Source: Sphingobium scionense
GTDB lineage: Bacteria; Pseudomonadota; Alphaproteobacteria; Sphingomonadales; Sphingomonadaceae
Length of the DNA: 64,000 bases
Reading direction: 5' to 3'
NCBI RefSeq assembly: GCF_014197035.1
Contig: NZ_JACIEU010000010.1
Span: 124,001-188,000, forward strand
Shown: positions 38,692-46,623 of the stretch, piece by piece
Numbering within the stretch: the first letter of the stretch is position 1
How the letters are laid out: the number at the start of each line of letters is the position of its first letter
Notes under the pieces: model-generated
Database searches by the model: none
What the model saw: only the letters and a program-made list of their open reading frames with translations
What the model was told of the DNA's origin: nothing
Position numbers and translations under genes: made by a program

Positions 38692-39219
38692 CTAACCCTG
38701 CCCGAACATCAGGCCCGAAGGCGGCGTTTCATGCGTCCACCGCTCTCGCTGGGTGACGACCTGCGCCACGGCCCGGTCCCAATAGGCGGGATTGTTGGCC
38801 AGCATCCTGATGTCGAAACTGTTCGCTCCACGGAACTCCAGCACCTCGACCCCCTGCTCGCCGGGGACATAGGTGTAGGGGACATTCGCGCCGACGAAGA
38901 AGCCGTCGCCCGCACCCAGTTCCTCCGTGCCGATGCGCAGCGATCCGGCCAGGATGAAATAGAGGCAGTCGACATCATGGCTATGGCGCGGCAGCGGAAA
39001 GCCGCTGCGGAACCAGGCATGGGTGAGGCTGAGGCCCGGCATGGCGAAGAGCAGCTTCACCCGCGTGCCTTCCAGCATGCCGGCCTCGACCGCGGCGATT
39101 GATCCTGCCATCTCGATCGGCGTCGGCGGCACCGTCGCCATCAGGCCGCTTTCCTCGAAATCGGTGGCGTCCTTCGCACGGAACAGGGCGAAGCGGGGCG
39201 CGGCTACAGGGTCGGTCAT
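38692..39219 (-). CDS. Cupin domain-containing protein
   Basis: 175 aa from ATG 39219, with GGAAGGAT upstream. The cupin core is PRHSHDVDCLYFILAG (metal-binding histidines) and PYTYVPGEQGVEVLEFRG. The role is unknown; metal-dependent dioxygenase/isomerase or ligand sensor are options. It is divergent from the EthD-like gene across a 185-bp spacer and sits at the edge of the catabolic island, so membership is plausible. Confidence 0.8.
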   Translation of the reverse strand: MTDPVAAPRFALFRAKDATDFEESGLMATVPPTPIEMAGSIAAVEAGMLEGTRVKLLFAMPGLSLTHAWFRSGFPLPRHSHDVDCLYFILAGSLRIGTEELGAGDGFFVGANVPYTYVPGEQGVEVLEFRGANSFDIRMLANNPAYWDRAVAQVVTQRERWTHETPPSGLMFGQG

Positions 39220-39404
39220 CACCCATCCTTCCGGCATGATTGCGGCGTCAGGATGCGGAGCGCTGCCGACAGGGTCAATTCGTGCCCGCTTCTCAATGCC
39301 CCGGCGATCATTGGCCGGCGGCTCTGGCATCCCCCGGGCATCCATGCTGGATTGCCGCCGCATAATGGGCCGGGACCAGCCGGCCGGGCAGCCGGGGACG
39401 AGGA

Positions 39405-40187
39405 ATGAGCCTGTATACCACCATCCATCTGCACAATGTCGCGGCCGGCCGGGCGGAGGATTATGCGCGCTGGTTCGACGGCGCGCATCAGCAGGATCTC
39501 GCCCGGTTGCGCGGCTTTCGTTCGGCCGATCGCTACGAGGTGACGCCGCAACAGATCATGCCCGACATTCCCCAGCCCTGGCGTTTCCTGTCGGTCTATG
39601 AATTCGATTATGCCGCGCCGGAGATCGACCTGCCCGCGCTCGCGCCCTTGCTGGCGCAGGCGCGCGACGCGGGGCTGATCGACGACAGCGACGAAAGCGA
39701 GCGCATTCACAGCTATGCGATGTATTCGGACTGGGTCGCCAGCCCCAATCACCGGGCCGACCAGCCCTTTTCCGGGGTCTCGATCATCCTCGCCAATTTT
39801 GTCGCCGGGCGGGAGGCGGAATATCATCATTGGTACGACACGGTCCATGGCCCCGAAGTGACGCGCGTGCCAGGCAAGGTGGCGATGAAGCGCGGCCGGC
39901 TGTCGCCGCTCCAGGTCGAACCGCGGCGCTATTGTCCCGGCAGCGACCTGGTCTTCTGCGCCCAGCAGACCGACGACCTGCTGTTCACGGTCAAGGATTT
40001 CAGCGCGCGCGCGCGCGGCGTCAGCCCCAGCGGCGTCGCCTTCCAACCGCGCTCCTCGGCGGGTTCCTTCGCCCGCACGGTCCATTATTTCGCCAGGGCC
40101 AGCGGCACCCGCTTCTGGCCTGGCGGCATCGCCTATGATGGCGACCTGTCCGTCTATCCGGCCGATTTCGCGCGGCCGGCGGGCTGA
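39405..40187 (+). CDS. Tandem dimeric alpha/beta-barrel (EthD/ABM-like) protein
   Basis: 260 aa. Two ferredoxin-like halves are visible: the first with YARWFDGAHQQDLARLRGF and a later FLSVYEFD, the second with YHHWYDTVHGPEVTRVPG. The W-(Y/F)-D-x-x-H pattern is repeated in both, as in EthD-type proteins. Internal duplication in one chain may mimic a dimer. Function unknown; similar proteins occur beside degradative P450 and SDR genes. ACGAGGA precedes ATG 39405. It opens the plus-strand part of the island. Confidence 0.75.
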   Translation: MSLYTTIHLHNVAAGRAEDYARWFDGAHQQDLARLRGFRSADRYEVTPQQIMPDIPQPWRFLSVYEFDYAAPEIDLPALAPLLAQARDAGLIDDSDESERIHSYAMYSDWVASPNHRADQPFSGVSIILANFVAGREAEYHHWYDTVHGPEVTRVPGKVAMKRGRLSPLQVEPRRYCPGSDLVFCAQQTDDLLFTVKDFSARARGVSPSGVAFQPRSSAGSFARTVHYFARASGTRFWPGGIAYDGDLSVYPADFARPAG

Positions 40188-40287
40188 ACCGGGGAACCAT
40201 CGCAAGCGCGATGCGGCATGGCCTTGCCGGGCCGAAGATCCCGTGCGCTATTAGCATGAAGTTTGAAAAGAACAGGTGGAGCGAGAG

Positions 40288-41025
40288 GTGAGCAAGGTCA
40301 TCGTCATTACCGGTGCGGGCGACGGGCTGGGACGCGCATTGGCGCGGCGGTTCGTGCGCGACGGCGAAACCGTCATCCTGCTGGGCCGCACCCTGGCGAA
40401 GGTCGAGGCGGTCGCGCAGGAACTGGGCGAACCCCATTTTGCCGTCGCATGCGATGTCGGGAACCCCGACTCTGTTCGCGCCGCCTTTGCCGCGATTGCA
40501 CAGCGCCACCCCAGGATCGACGTGCTGATCAACAATGCCGCGATCTACGAACCATTCACCCTGGCCGAGGTGCGCGACGAGCAGATCGCAGCATCGCTCG
40601 CTACCAATGTCGCAGGCCCGATCTATTGCGCGCGCGAGGCGCTGCCGCTGCTGCGCGGTGGCGGCCATATCATCAACGTCACCAGCGAATCCGTGCCGCT
40701 GAAAATGCCGATGCTGTGGCTCTATGCCGGCGGTAAGGCGGGCCTCGAACTGATGTCGGACATGTGGGCGCGCGAACTGGAGCCCGAGGGCGTGCGCGTC
40801 ACCGTGGTCCAGGCGGGCATGATGATGGACGAGACCAAGACCGGCAGCAGCTGGCCGATGGACGTGTCGATCCGCTTCGCCCAGGAAAATGCCAAGGTCG
40901 GCCTCAACCTGCGCGAGCGCGGCATCAGCCATTATAATTCGGTGACCGACGTGTTCCGCGCCGTGCTCGACATGCCGGCGGACCTCCACATCGGATCGGT
41001 CGCCCTGAGCGCGCGCAAGCGCTGA
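40288..41025 (+). CDS. SDR family oxidoreductase
   Basis: 245 aa from GTG 40288 with GGAG seven bases upstream; an in-frame GTG at 40276 has no ribosome site. TGAGDGLG is the cofactor glycine motif and NNAA the structural motif. The catalytic Ser is in VTSES and the Tyr/Lys pair in YAGGK. The N-terminal half favours NAD(P) alcohol dehydrogenases. It lies 64 bp before an aldehyde dehydrogenase, so sequential alcohol to aldehyde to acid oxidation is likely. Confidence 0.88.
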   Translation: MSKVIVITGAGDGLGRALARRFVRDGETVILLGRTLAKVEAVAQELGEPHFAVACDVGNPDSVRAAFAAIAQRHPRIDVLINNAAIYEPFTLAEVRDEQIAASLATNVAGPIYCAREALPLLRGGGHIINVTSESVPLKMPMLWLYAGGKAGLELMSDMWARELEPEGVRVTVVQAGMMMDETKTGSSWPMDVSIRFAQENAKVGLNLRERGISHYNSVTDVFRAVLDMPADLHIGSVALSARKR

Positions 41026-41034
41026 CCGGGCGAC

Positions 41035-41078
41035 TTATCCCCAACGTCGACAAAAGTTATCCACAGAAGTTATCCACA
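41035..41078 (+). promoter_or_regulatory. DnaA-box triplet upstream of the aldehyde dehydrogenase gene
   Basis: TTATCCCCA (41035-41043, one mismatch), then exact TTATCCACA at 41057-41065 and 41070-41078, the last two 13 bp apart in direct orientation. The last box ends 11 bp before the ATG, next to the ribosome site AGGAAGG. DnaA could bind here as replication-related titrator or as a transcription regulator. Confidence 0.7.
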
Positions 41079-41089
41079 GGAAGGCGATC

Positions 41090-42559
41090 ATGGCCACTCT
41101 TCCCGAAGCCAAGCTCTATATCGACGGCGTGCTGCGCGGTGCCGAAGGCGGCAAGACCTTTGACGTGATCGGCCCCTGGACCGGCGAACCGGTCGGCGTC
41201 GCCGCCGATGCCTCAGCCGCCGATGTCGAGGCCGCGATCGTCGCCGCCCGCCGCGCCTTTGACGAAACCGACTGGTCGACCAATGTCGACCTGCGCGTCG
41301 CGCTGGTGACGAAGCTGCGCGACCTGTTCCAGGCGAACAAGGAACGGCTGTCGGACCTCGCCCGGCATGAGGCCGGCGCCGCGCTGGGGGCTGTCGGCCG
41401 TGCCCATGTCGACATGGCGCTCGACGGCTGGGACGATTATCTCGCCGTCTTCCCCCAGCTCAAATGGGACAAGGATTATGGCGGCCGCACCGGCTATGGC
41501 TTTGAAAGCCTGCGCAAGGCGGTCTATGAACCGGTCGGCGTGGTCGCGGCGATCACCCCCTGGAACGTGCCGCTCTATGTGAATGTCGGCAAGGTGGTGG
41601 CCGCACTGCTGGCGGGCTGCACCGTGATCCTGAAGCCCGCGCCCAACACGCCGGGCATGGGCGCGATCTTCGGCGAACTGGCGGCGGAGGCGGGCTTCCC
41701 TGCCGGCGTCATCAACGTCGTGTTCGGCAGCGATCCGGCGCTGGCCGGCGAGATGCTGGTCACCGATCCGCGCGTCGATCTCATTTCCTTCACCGGCTCG
41801 ACCGGCGTCGGCAAGCGCATCATGGAACAGGGCGCCGCCACGCTGAAGCGCGTCTTCCTGGAACTGGGTGGCAAGTCGGCCAAGATCGTGCTCGACGATT
41901 CCGCCAATTTCGCGATGGACGTCGCCCAGACCATGCTGGTCTTCCATGCCGGCCAGGGCTGCGCCGTGCATTCGCGCCTGCTGGTGCCGCGCAGCCGCTA
42001 TGAGGAGGCGAAGGCGATCCTCAAGCACGCCTATGCCAGCTTCGGCGATAATTGGGGCGATTTCGACAATCCCCAGCACATCATGGGGCCGGTCATTTCG
42101 CAGCGGCAGCGTGACCGGGTGCTGTCCTATGTCGAAATCGGCCAGGCCGAGGGTGCGACCCTGCTGGCCGGTGGCAAGGCGCGGCCGGACAAGGGCGGTG
42201 GCTATTTCATCGAGCCGACCTGCTTCGCCGACGTCACCAACGACATGCGCATCGCCCAGGAAGAGATTTTCGGACCGGTGCTGGTGGTCATCCCGTTCGA
42301 GGATGATGCCGACGCGGTGCGCATCGCCAATGAAAGCAGCTATGGCCTGTCGGGCGGCGTCAGTTCGGGCAATCTTGACCGGGCGATCAATGTCGCCAAG
42401 CAGATTCGCAGCGGTTCGATCAGCGTCAATGGCGGCATGTGCATCGCCGGCGACTTGCCTTTCGGTGGCTACAAGGCCAGTGGTGTTGGCCGCGAATGGG
42501 GCCTCGAAGGGATCGAGGAGTTCCTGGAGACCAAGCTGATTGCCTGGCGCGCGGCCTGA
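41090..42559 (+). CDS. Aldehyde dehydrogenase family protein
   Basis: 489 aa. TPWNVP (residues 156-161), FTGSTGVGK, catalytic Glu258 in FLELGGKSA and nucleophile Cys291 in GQGCAVHS place it in the NAD(P)-dependent aldehyde dehydrogenase superfamily. EEIFGPV and the C-terminal PFGGYKASGVGREWG are conserved. It would oxidise the aldehyde made by the preceding SDR. Upstream sits the DnaA-box triplet, and TetR follows. Confidence 0.95.
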   Translation: MATLPEAKLYIDGVLRGAEGGKTFDVIGPWTGEPVGVAADASAADVEAAIVAARRAFDETDWSTNVDLRVALVTKLRDLFQANKERLSDLARHEAGAALGAVGRAHVDMALDGWDDYLAVFPQLKWDKDYGGRTGYGFESLRKAVYEPVGVVAAITPWNVPLYVNVGKVVAALLAGCTVILKPAPNTPGMGAIFGELAAEAGFPAGVINVVFGSDPALAGEMLVTDPRVDLISFTGSTGVGKRIMEQGAATLKRVFLELGGKSAKIVLDDSANFAMDVAQTMLVFHAGQGCAVHSRLLVPRSRYEEAKAILKHAYASFGDNWGDFDNPQHIMGPVISQRQRDRVLSYVEIGQAEGATLLAGGKARPDKGGGYFIEPTCFADVTNDMRIAQEEIFGPVLVVIPFEDDADAVRIANESSYGLSGGVSSGNLDRAINVAKQIRSGSISVNGGMCIAGDLPFGGYKASGVGREWGLEGIEEFLETKLIAWRAA

Positions 42560-42590
42560 ACCGCGCGACAGGGCATGGATAGGACGGGTT

Positions 42591-43325
42591 TTGACGGCAA
42601 AGGCATCGATCGCGGCGGAAGGGCCGTCGGAACCCAAGGGCCGGGGACGGACCACCAAGGCGCTGAGCCATAATCTCAATGGCCAGCGGCTGGGTCGCAA
42701 GGGGCGCGATACACGTGAGCGCATCCTGGCGGCGACCAATGAACTGCTGGCCGGGCCGGTCGATGTCGAGCTGTCGCTAAGCGCCGTCGCGCGCCAGGCC
42801 TCGCTCGGCATGACGTCGCTCTATAATTATTTCTCAGACCTCACCGAATTGCTGCTCGCCGTGCTGGAGCCGGTAATGGCGACGGCGGAGGCCGACTATG
42901 TCGGCCTGCTGCGGACCCGATGGAGCGAGGAGGAACTGGGCGAGAGGGCGCTGGCCTTCGTCACCGCCTATCATGGCTTCTGGGTCAAGCATTCGCGCCT
43001 GCTCCATTTGCGCAACAATATGGCCGATCGTCAGAATGAACGGATGATGCTGCATCGCGTCCATGCCGCCCAGCCGGTGATGCGGCTGCTGGTCGACCAG
43101 ATGGATGGCGGCACCGAGGCGGCCGGATCGCCGGTGTTCAGCATGGGCACCGCGCTGATGACCGGGCTGGAGCGTGTCGTCACCGTCACCACCGACATGG
43201 CGCTGCAGAATATCCTCCATTCCCCGCATCCGCTGGCGCGCACCCATTTGCTGCGGGCCGAAGCGCGGCTGATGGAACTGGGCATCCGCGACTATCGCGC
43301 GATGCTCCGCGACGCGCGCGCCTGA
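42591..43325 (+). CDS. TetR/AcrR family transcriptional regulator
   Basis: 244 aa from TTG 42591, which has AGGACGGG in front; no ATG gives a better N-terminus. The first 40 residues are a basic extension (KGRGRTTKAL). The DNA-binding domain is DTRERILAATNELL...LSLSAVARQASLGMTSLYNYF, of TetR type. The ligand-binding domain ends SPHPLARTHLLRAEARL. It is the only clear regulator in the island and probably represses catabolic genes until the substrate or CoA-ester appears. Confidence 0.88.
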   Translation: MTAKASIAAEGPSEPKGRGRTTKALSHNLNGQRLGRKGRDTRERILAATNELLAGPVDVELSLSAVARQASLGMTSLYNYFSDLTELLLAVLEPVMATAEADYVGLLRTRWSEEELGERALAFVTAYHGFWVKHSRLLHLRNNMADRQNERMMLHRVHAAQPVMRLLVDQMDGGTEAAGSPVFSMGTALMTGLERVVTVTTDMALQNILHSPHPLARTHLLRAEARLMELGIRDYRAMLRDARA

Positions 43326-43342
43326 GACCGGCGCGGGTCGAC

Positions 43343-43427
43343 TTATCCACAGGCTTATCGACAGAAGTTATCCACAGCTTTTCCCACACCCCTCTGTGGG
43401 AAAAGCTGTGGATAAGTCTGTGGACAG
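43343..43427. promoter_or_regulatory. Cluster of five DnaA-type boxes with a perfect 21-bp inverted repeat
   Basis: Exact TTATCCACA at 43343-43351 and 43368-43376, TTATCGACA at 43355-43363, TGTGGATAA at 43407-43415 (opposite strand) and a degenerate TGTGGACAG at 43419-43427. Arms at 43368-43388 and 43395-43415 are perfect 21-bp inverted copies around a 6-bp spacer, with a box at the outer end of each arm. It sits in a convergent intergenic region just past the TetR gene. Confidence 0.8.
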
Positions 43428-43453
43428 ATGAAGGCGCTTAGCCTGTGTTGGAA

Positions 43454-43574
43454 AATCCGGCCGTAGCCGGATTGCGCCGCACCAGCCCACACCCCCACCC
43501 GGCCGCCCATCAGGGTACCATGTCTGGGCGGCCGGGTGGGGGTGTGGGCTGGTGCCGATGCGCCGGAGGCGCAT
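43454..43574. repeat. Hairpin array including a perfect 31-bp inverted repeat
   Basis: Three hairpins follow the DnaA boxes. AATCCGGC-CGTA-GCCGGATT at 43454-43473 is perfect. Arms at 43479-43509 and 43525-43555 are perfect 31-bp inverted copies around a 15-bp loop containing GGTACC, with CCCACACCCCCACCCGG in the left arm. ATGCGCC-GGA-GGCGCAT at 43558-43574 is followed by TTCTCC. No T-run follows the large hairpin. They may end converging transcripts, block fork passage or be a dispersed repeat. Confidence 0.8.
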
Positions 43575-43590
43575 TTCTCCAAACGGACTT

Positions 43591-44397
43591 TTATTCCTTC
43601 TTGCCGCCAATGCCCTTCAGATAGCGTTCCATCCCCTCCAGATAGGCGGGGTTCAGCATCAGCGCGCTATTGGCCATGCGCTCGACATGGCGGCCCATGG
43701 ACGGACCGACTTCGGCGGCCAGTTCGATCGCGATCTTGGCGGCGCCCATCTGCTCGCCATTCTGCTTGGTGAGGTGGCGACAGAAGGCGAGGGCAGCGTC
43801 CTCGAAACCCTCGTCCGGCATCACGTCATGCACCAGGCCCATGATGAGTGCGCGGTCGGCATCGGCCTTCTGGTTGCCCATGATCAGCCAGCGCGCCCAG
43901 TGCGGGCCACAGATGCGGGTCAGGCGGCTGACCCCGTTGGAGGCCGGCAGCACGCCGAACAGTCCTTCGGGGAAGGAGAAGGCCGCCGACTTGGCCGCCA
44001 GGCGGAAATCGCAGGACAGCGCCATTTCCAGCCCGCCGCCGACGCAGGTGGCGTGGATGGCGCAGACGATCGGCTTTTCCACATGCTCCATCTCGTCATA
44101 GATGCGCTGCATGCCGTTGAGCTGGAGCCGGTGATTTTCGCGGATGCCGCTGGGCGTGCGGGGATATTCCCTGGGCGACCCGCCGCTTTTCATGTCCGCG
44201 CCCGAACAGAAATAGCGGCCGGTCGACCGGATCAGCATCACCTTGAGGTCGGGCGTGTCGCGGAAGCGGATCAGCGCCGCCTCGAACAGCGCCATCGTTT
44301 CGGCCGACAGGGCATTGAGCTTGTCCGGCCGGTTCAGCGTGGCAATCAATATGCCATCCTGAACTTCGGTCAGCAGATGGGGAGCGTCGTCCGACAT
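43591..44397 (-). CDS. Enoyl-CoA hydratase/isomerase family protein
   Basis: 268 aa. LNRPDKLNALS, the oxyanion-hole segment YFCSGADMK and ATCVGGGLEMALSCD, and FPEGLFGVLPASNGVSRL are family landmarks. It probably hydrates or isomerises an enoyl-CoA from the fused acyl-CoA dehydrogenase, whose stop is 10 bp upstream of this start. Distal gene of the minus-strand operon. Confidence 0.92.
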   Translation of the reverse strand: MSDDAPHLLTEVQDGILIATLNRPDKLNALSAETMALFEAALIRFRDTPDLKVMLIRSTGRYFCSGADMKSGGSPREYPRTPSGIRENHRLQLNGMQRIYDEMEHVEKPIVCAIHATCVGGGLEMALSCDFRLAAKSAAFSFPEGLFGVLPASNGVSRLTRICGPHWARWLIMGNQKADADRALIMGLVHDVMPDEGFEDAALAFCRHLTKQNGEQMGAAKIAIELAAEVGPSMGRHVERMANSALMLNPAYLEGMERYLKGIGGKKE

Positions 44398-44407
44398 GCG
44401 ATCTTCC

Positions 44408-46618
44408 TCAGGCGCGGGTGCGCGGCAGGCCCAGGCCCTTTTCCGCGATCATGCTGCGATGGACCTCGCTGGTGCCGCCATAGATGGTTGCGCCCTGGGC
44501 GTGGCGATAGAACATGTTGATCTCCTCCGCCGGCCCCTTGCGCTTGGAGAGCGAGGCCGGGGCGGTGAGGTCGAGCAGGTCGCGCGCGTCGGTCAGGAAT
44601 TTCTCCGAACTGAACATCTTGGCCATCGGGCCATAGGCCAGGTTCGGCTTGTTCTCCATGCTCACCCACTGCGCGCGGAAGGCGATGAGTTCCGACGCCC
44701 ACAGATTGGCGGCGGTGCGGGCGAGCCGCGCCTGAGCGCCGCCATCCTCGATCAGCGGCCTGCCCCTGTGGATAACTTCCCGGCACAACGCCTCGCCGGC
44801 GTGCAGCATCTTGCGCTGATATTTGGCGAAGCCGCCGCCATGTTCCAGTTCCAGGCTGGCGCTCATGGTGCGCACGCCGCCGTCGATCGTGCCCAGCCGC
44901 CAGCTGTCGGGGATGCGCACGCCATCATAGAAGGTGATGTTGGTGCGCTCGTCCTGGAAGGTGTGGACCGGTTGCACCGTCACGCCATCGGCCTTCAGCG
45001 GCACGATGAACATGGTTAGGCCCTTGTGCTTGGCTACGTCCGGGTTGGTGCGGCAGAGCATCAGCACATAGCTGGAAAGATTGGCGCCCGATGTGAACAT
45101 CTTGGTGCCGTCGATCCGCCAGCTGCCATCCGCCTCCTGCGTCGCGCGGCATTGCGCGGCGAACACGTCGGAACCCGAGCCGGGTTCGGAATAGCCAAGC
45201 GAGCAGATCACCTCGCCGCGCATGATTTCCGGCAGCACCGCCTGCTTCAATTCCTCGGTGCCGAAGCGGTGGATGATGAGCGACACCATCTGCGTCACAT
45301 TGGCCGCGGGGTTGTTATAGCCCTGCTCCTCGAACGCATCCATCGCCGCCGTCTTTTCATAGGCGGACAGGCCCCGGCCACCCACATCCTTGGGCAGGCC
45401 GAGATAGAGGAGATTCTGTGCCGCCAGCTTGCGGTTGAGTGCGGGGTTATAGCCCTCCCAGCTATAGTGGAAGGTCGCCCGCATCTCCGGCGTCACATTG
45501 GCGGCGAAGAAGGCGTTGATCTCGTCCTTGATCGCCTGCGCCGCCTCGCCCAGGTCGAAATCGACCGGCATCGGCCCGGCATCGGGCAGCGATGCGGCCT
45601 CATCGGCGTAGAGCCGGCGCCCGGCCTCGTCGAGCCAGCGCTGCGGATCGCCGCCGATCAGCGGCCAGGCCTTGGCCCGCAGATTATAGAGGAAGATGTC
45701 ATATTCGGTGGTGAGGCCATAGCCGCCGAAGGTGTGGAGCGATTGCGCCACCGCCTTGGCCGCGCTCTGCGCATTCCACCAGGCCGCGATCGAGATCGCG
45801 CCTCCAGCTTCGGGCGCGCCGTCGGCCAGGTCGCGGATCGCCTTCCAAACCAGGAATTTGCCGCCGTCAATCTCGCAGAGAATGTCGGCCAGCGGATGGG
45901 AAATGGCCTGGAACTGGCCGATATACTGGTCGAACTGCTTGCGCTCGCAGGCATAGGCAGCGGCAAGCTTCAGCGCCTCGCGACCGATACCGGCCAGACC
46001 GGCGGCGATCAGCAGCTTCCATTCCTCGATCCCGGCGGCGAAGGTCGCCAGCGCCTCGGCTCCCGATGCCAGCACCGTGCGGGAATGCACCGACAGGTCG
46101 ATCTCCGCGATCGGGGTGGAGGCGAGATTGTCCTCCGCCTTGCGCGCGTCTGCCGGCACGGTGACGAGGATGATGTCGTCGCCTGACCGGGCCAGCACCG
46201 CTTCGGCCACCAGACCGCCGCCAACCCACTGGACGGGCGTGCCCGCCACATCCTCGAAGGCGAAACCTACAACCGCATCGCCCGCCAGCACCCGGCCGAG
46301 CAGATCAGCGGTGGTTTCACCGCCCAGTTGCGCCAGCAAGCGCGCCGTCACCAGCACTTCGGCCAGCGGCCCTGATGCCAGCGTCCGGCCTGCTTCCTCC
46401 ATCAGGATGGTCGCGTCGAAGAGGCCGAGGCCAAGGCCACCCGCCTCTTCGGGTACGCGGATCGACAGCGCCCCCAGCTCCGCCAGCCCCTGCCACAGGG
46501 CCGGGTCGAATCCGGTCGGTTCGGCCGCGCGCACGCGCGCCATGCTGCTATGCTCGTCCAGGAAGCGCGCGAACATGTCGCGCATCATGTCCTGATCGTC
46601 GGTCAGGTCGAAATTCAT
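44408..46618 (-). CDS. Fused double acyl-CoA dehydrogenase
   Basis: 736 aa, about twice a normal subunit. The first domain runs from NFDLTDDQDMM to about residue 370 and ends with the C-terminal ACAD landmarks LHTFGGYGLTTEYD and WPLIGGDPQRW. The second begins near ALNRKLAAQNLLYLGLP and includes GYSEPGSGSD, DGTKMFTSGAN and a terminal YGGTSEVHRSMIAEKGLG. Two-chain alpha2beta2 FadE pairs act on steroid or cyclic CoA esters; here the pair is a single polypeptide. ATG 46618 is chosen because family similarity starts there. A DnaA-box sequence lies at 44767-44775. Confidence 0.9.
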   Translation of the reverse strand: MNFDLTDDQDMMRDMFARFLDEHSSMARVRAAEPTGFDPALWQGLAELGALSIRVPEEAGGLGLGLFDATILMEEAGRTLASGPLAEVLVTARLLAQLGGETTADLLGRVLAGDAVVGFAFEDVAGTPVQWVGGGLVAEAVLARSGDDIILVTVPADARKAEDNLASTPIAEIDLSVHSRTVLASGAEALATFAAGIEEWKLLIAAGLAGIGREALKLAAAYACERKQFDQYIGQFQAISHPLADILCEIDGGKFLVWKAIRDLADGAPEAGGAISIAAWWNAQSAAKAVAQSLHTFGGYGLTTEYDIFLYNLRAKAWPLIGGDPQRWLDEAGRRLYADEAASLPDAGPMPVDFDLGEAAQAIKDEINAFFAANVTPEMRATFHYSWEGYNPALNRKLAAQNLLYLGLPKDVGGRGLSAYEKTAAMDAFEEQGYNNPAANVTQMVSLIIHRFGTEELKQAVLPEIMRGEVICSLGYSEPGSGSDVFAAQCRATQEADGSWRIDGTKMFTSGANLSSYVLMLCRTNPDVAKHKGLTMFIVPLKADGVTVQPVHTFQDERTNITFYDGVRIPDSWRLGTIDGGVRTMSASLELEHGGGFAKYQRKMLHAGEALCREVIHRGRPLIEDGGAQARLARTAANLWASELIAFRAQWVSMENKPNLAYGPMAKMFSSEKFLTDARDLLDLTAPASLSKRKGPAEEINMFYRHAQGATIYGGTSEVHRSMIAEKGLGLPRTRA

Positions 46619-46623
46619 GGGGT

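Noticed and set aside
43326-43590. Chromosomal origin of replication
   Set aside because: DnaA boxes are clustered, but no AT-rich unwinding region, dnaA, hemE, gidA, parAB or rep gene is close. A non-origin DnaA locus is the safer reading.
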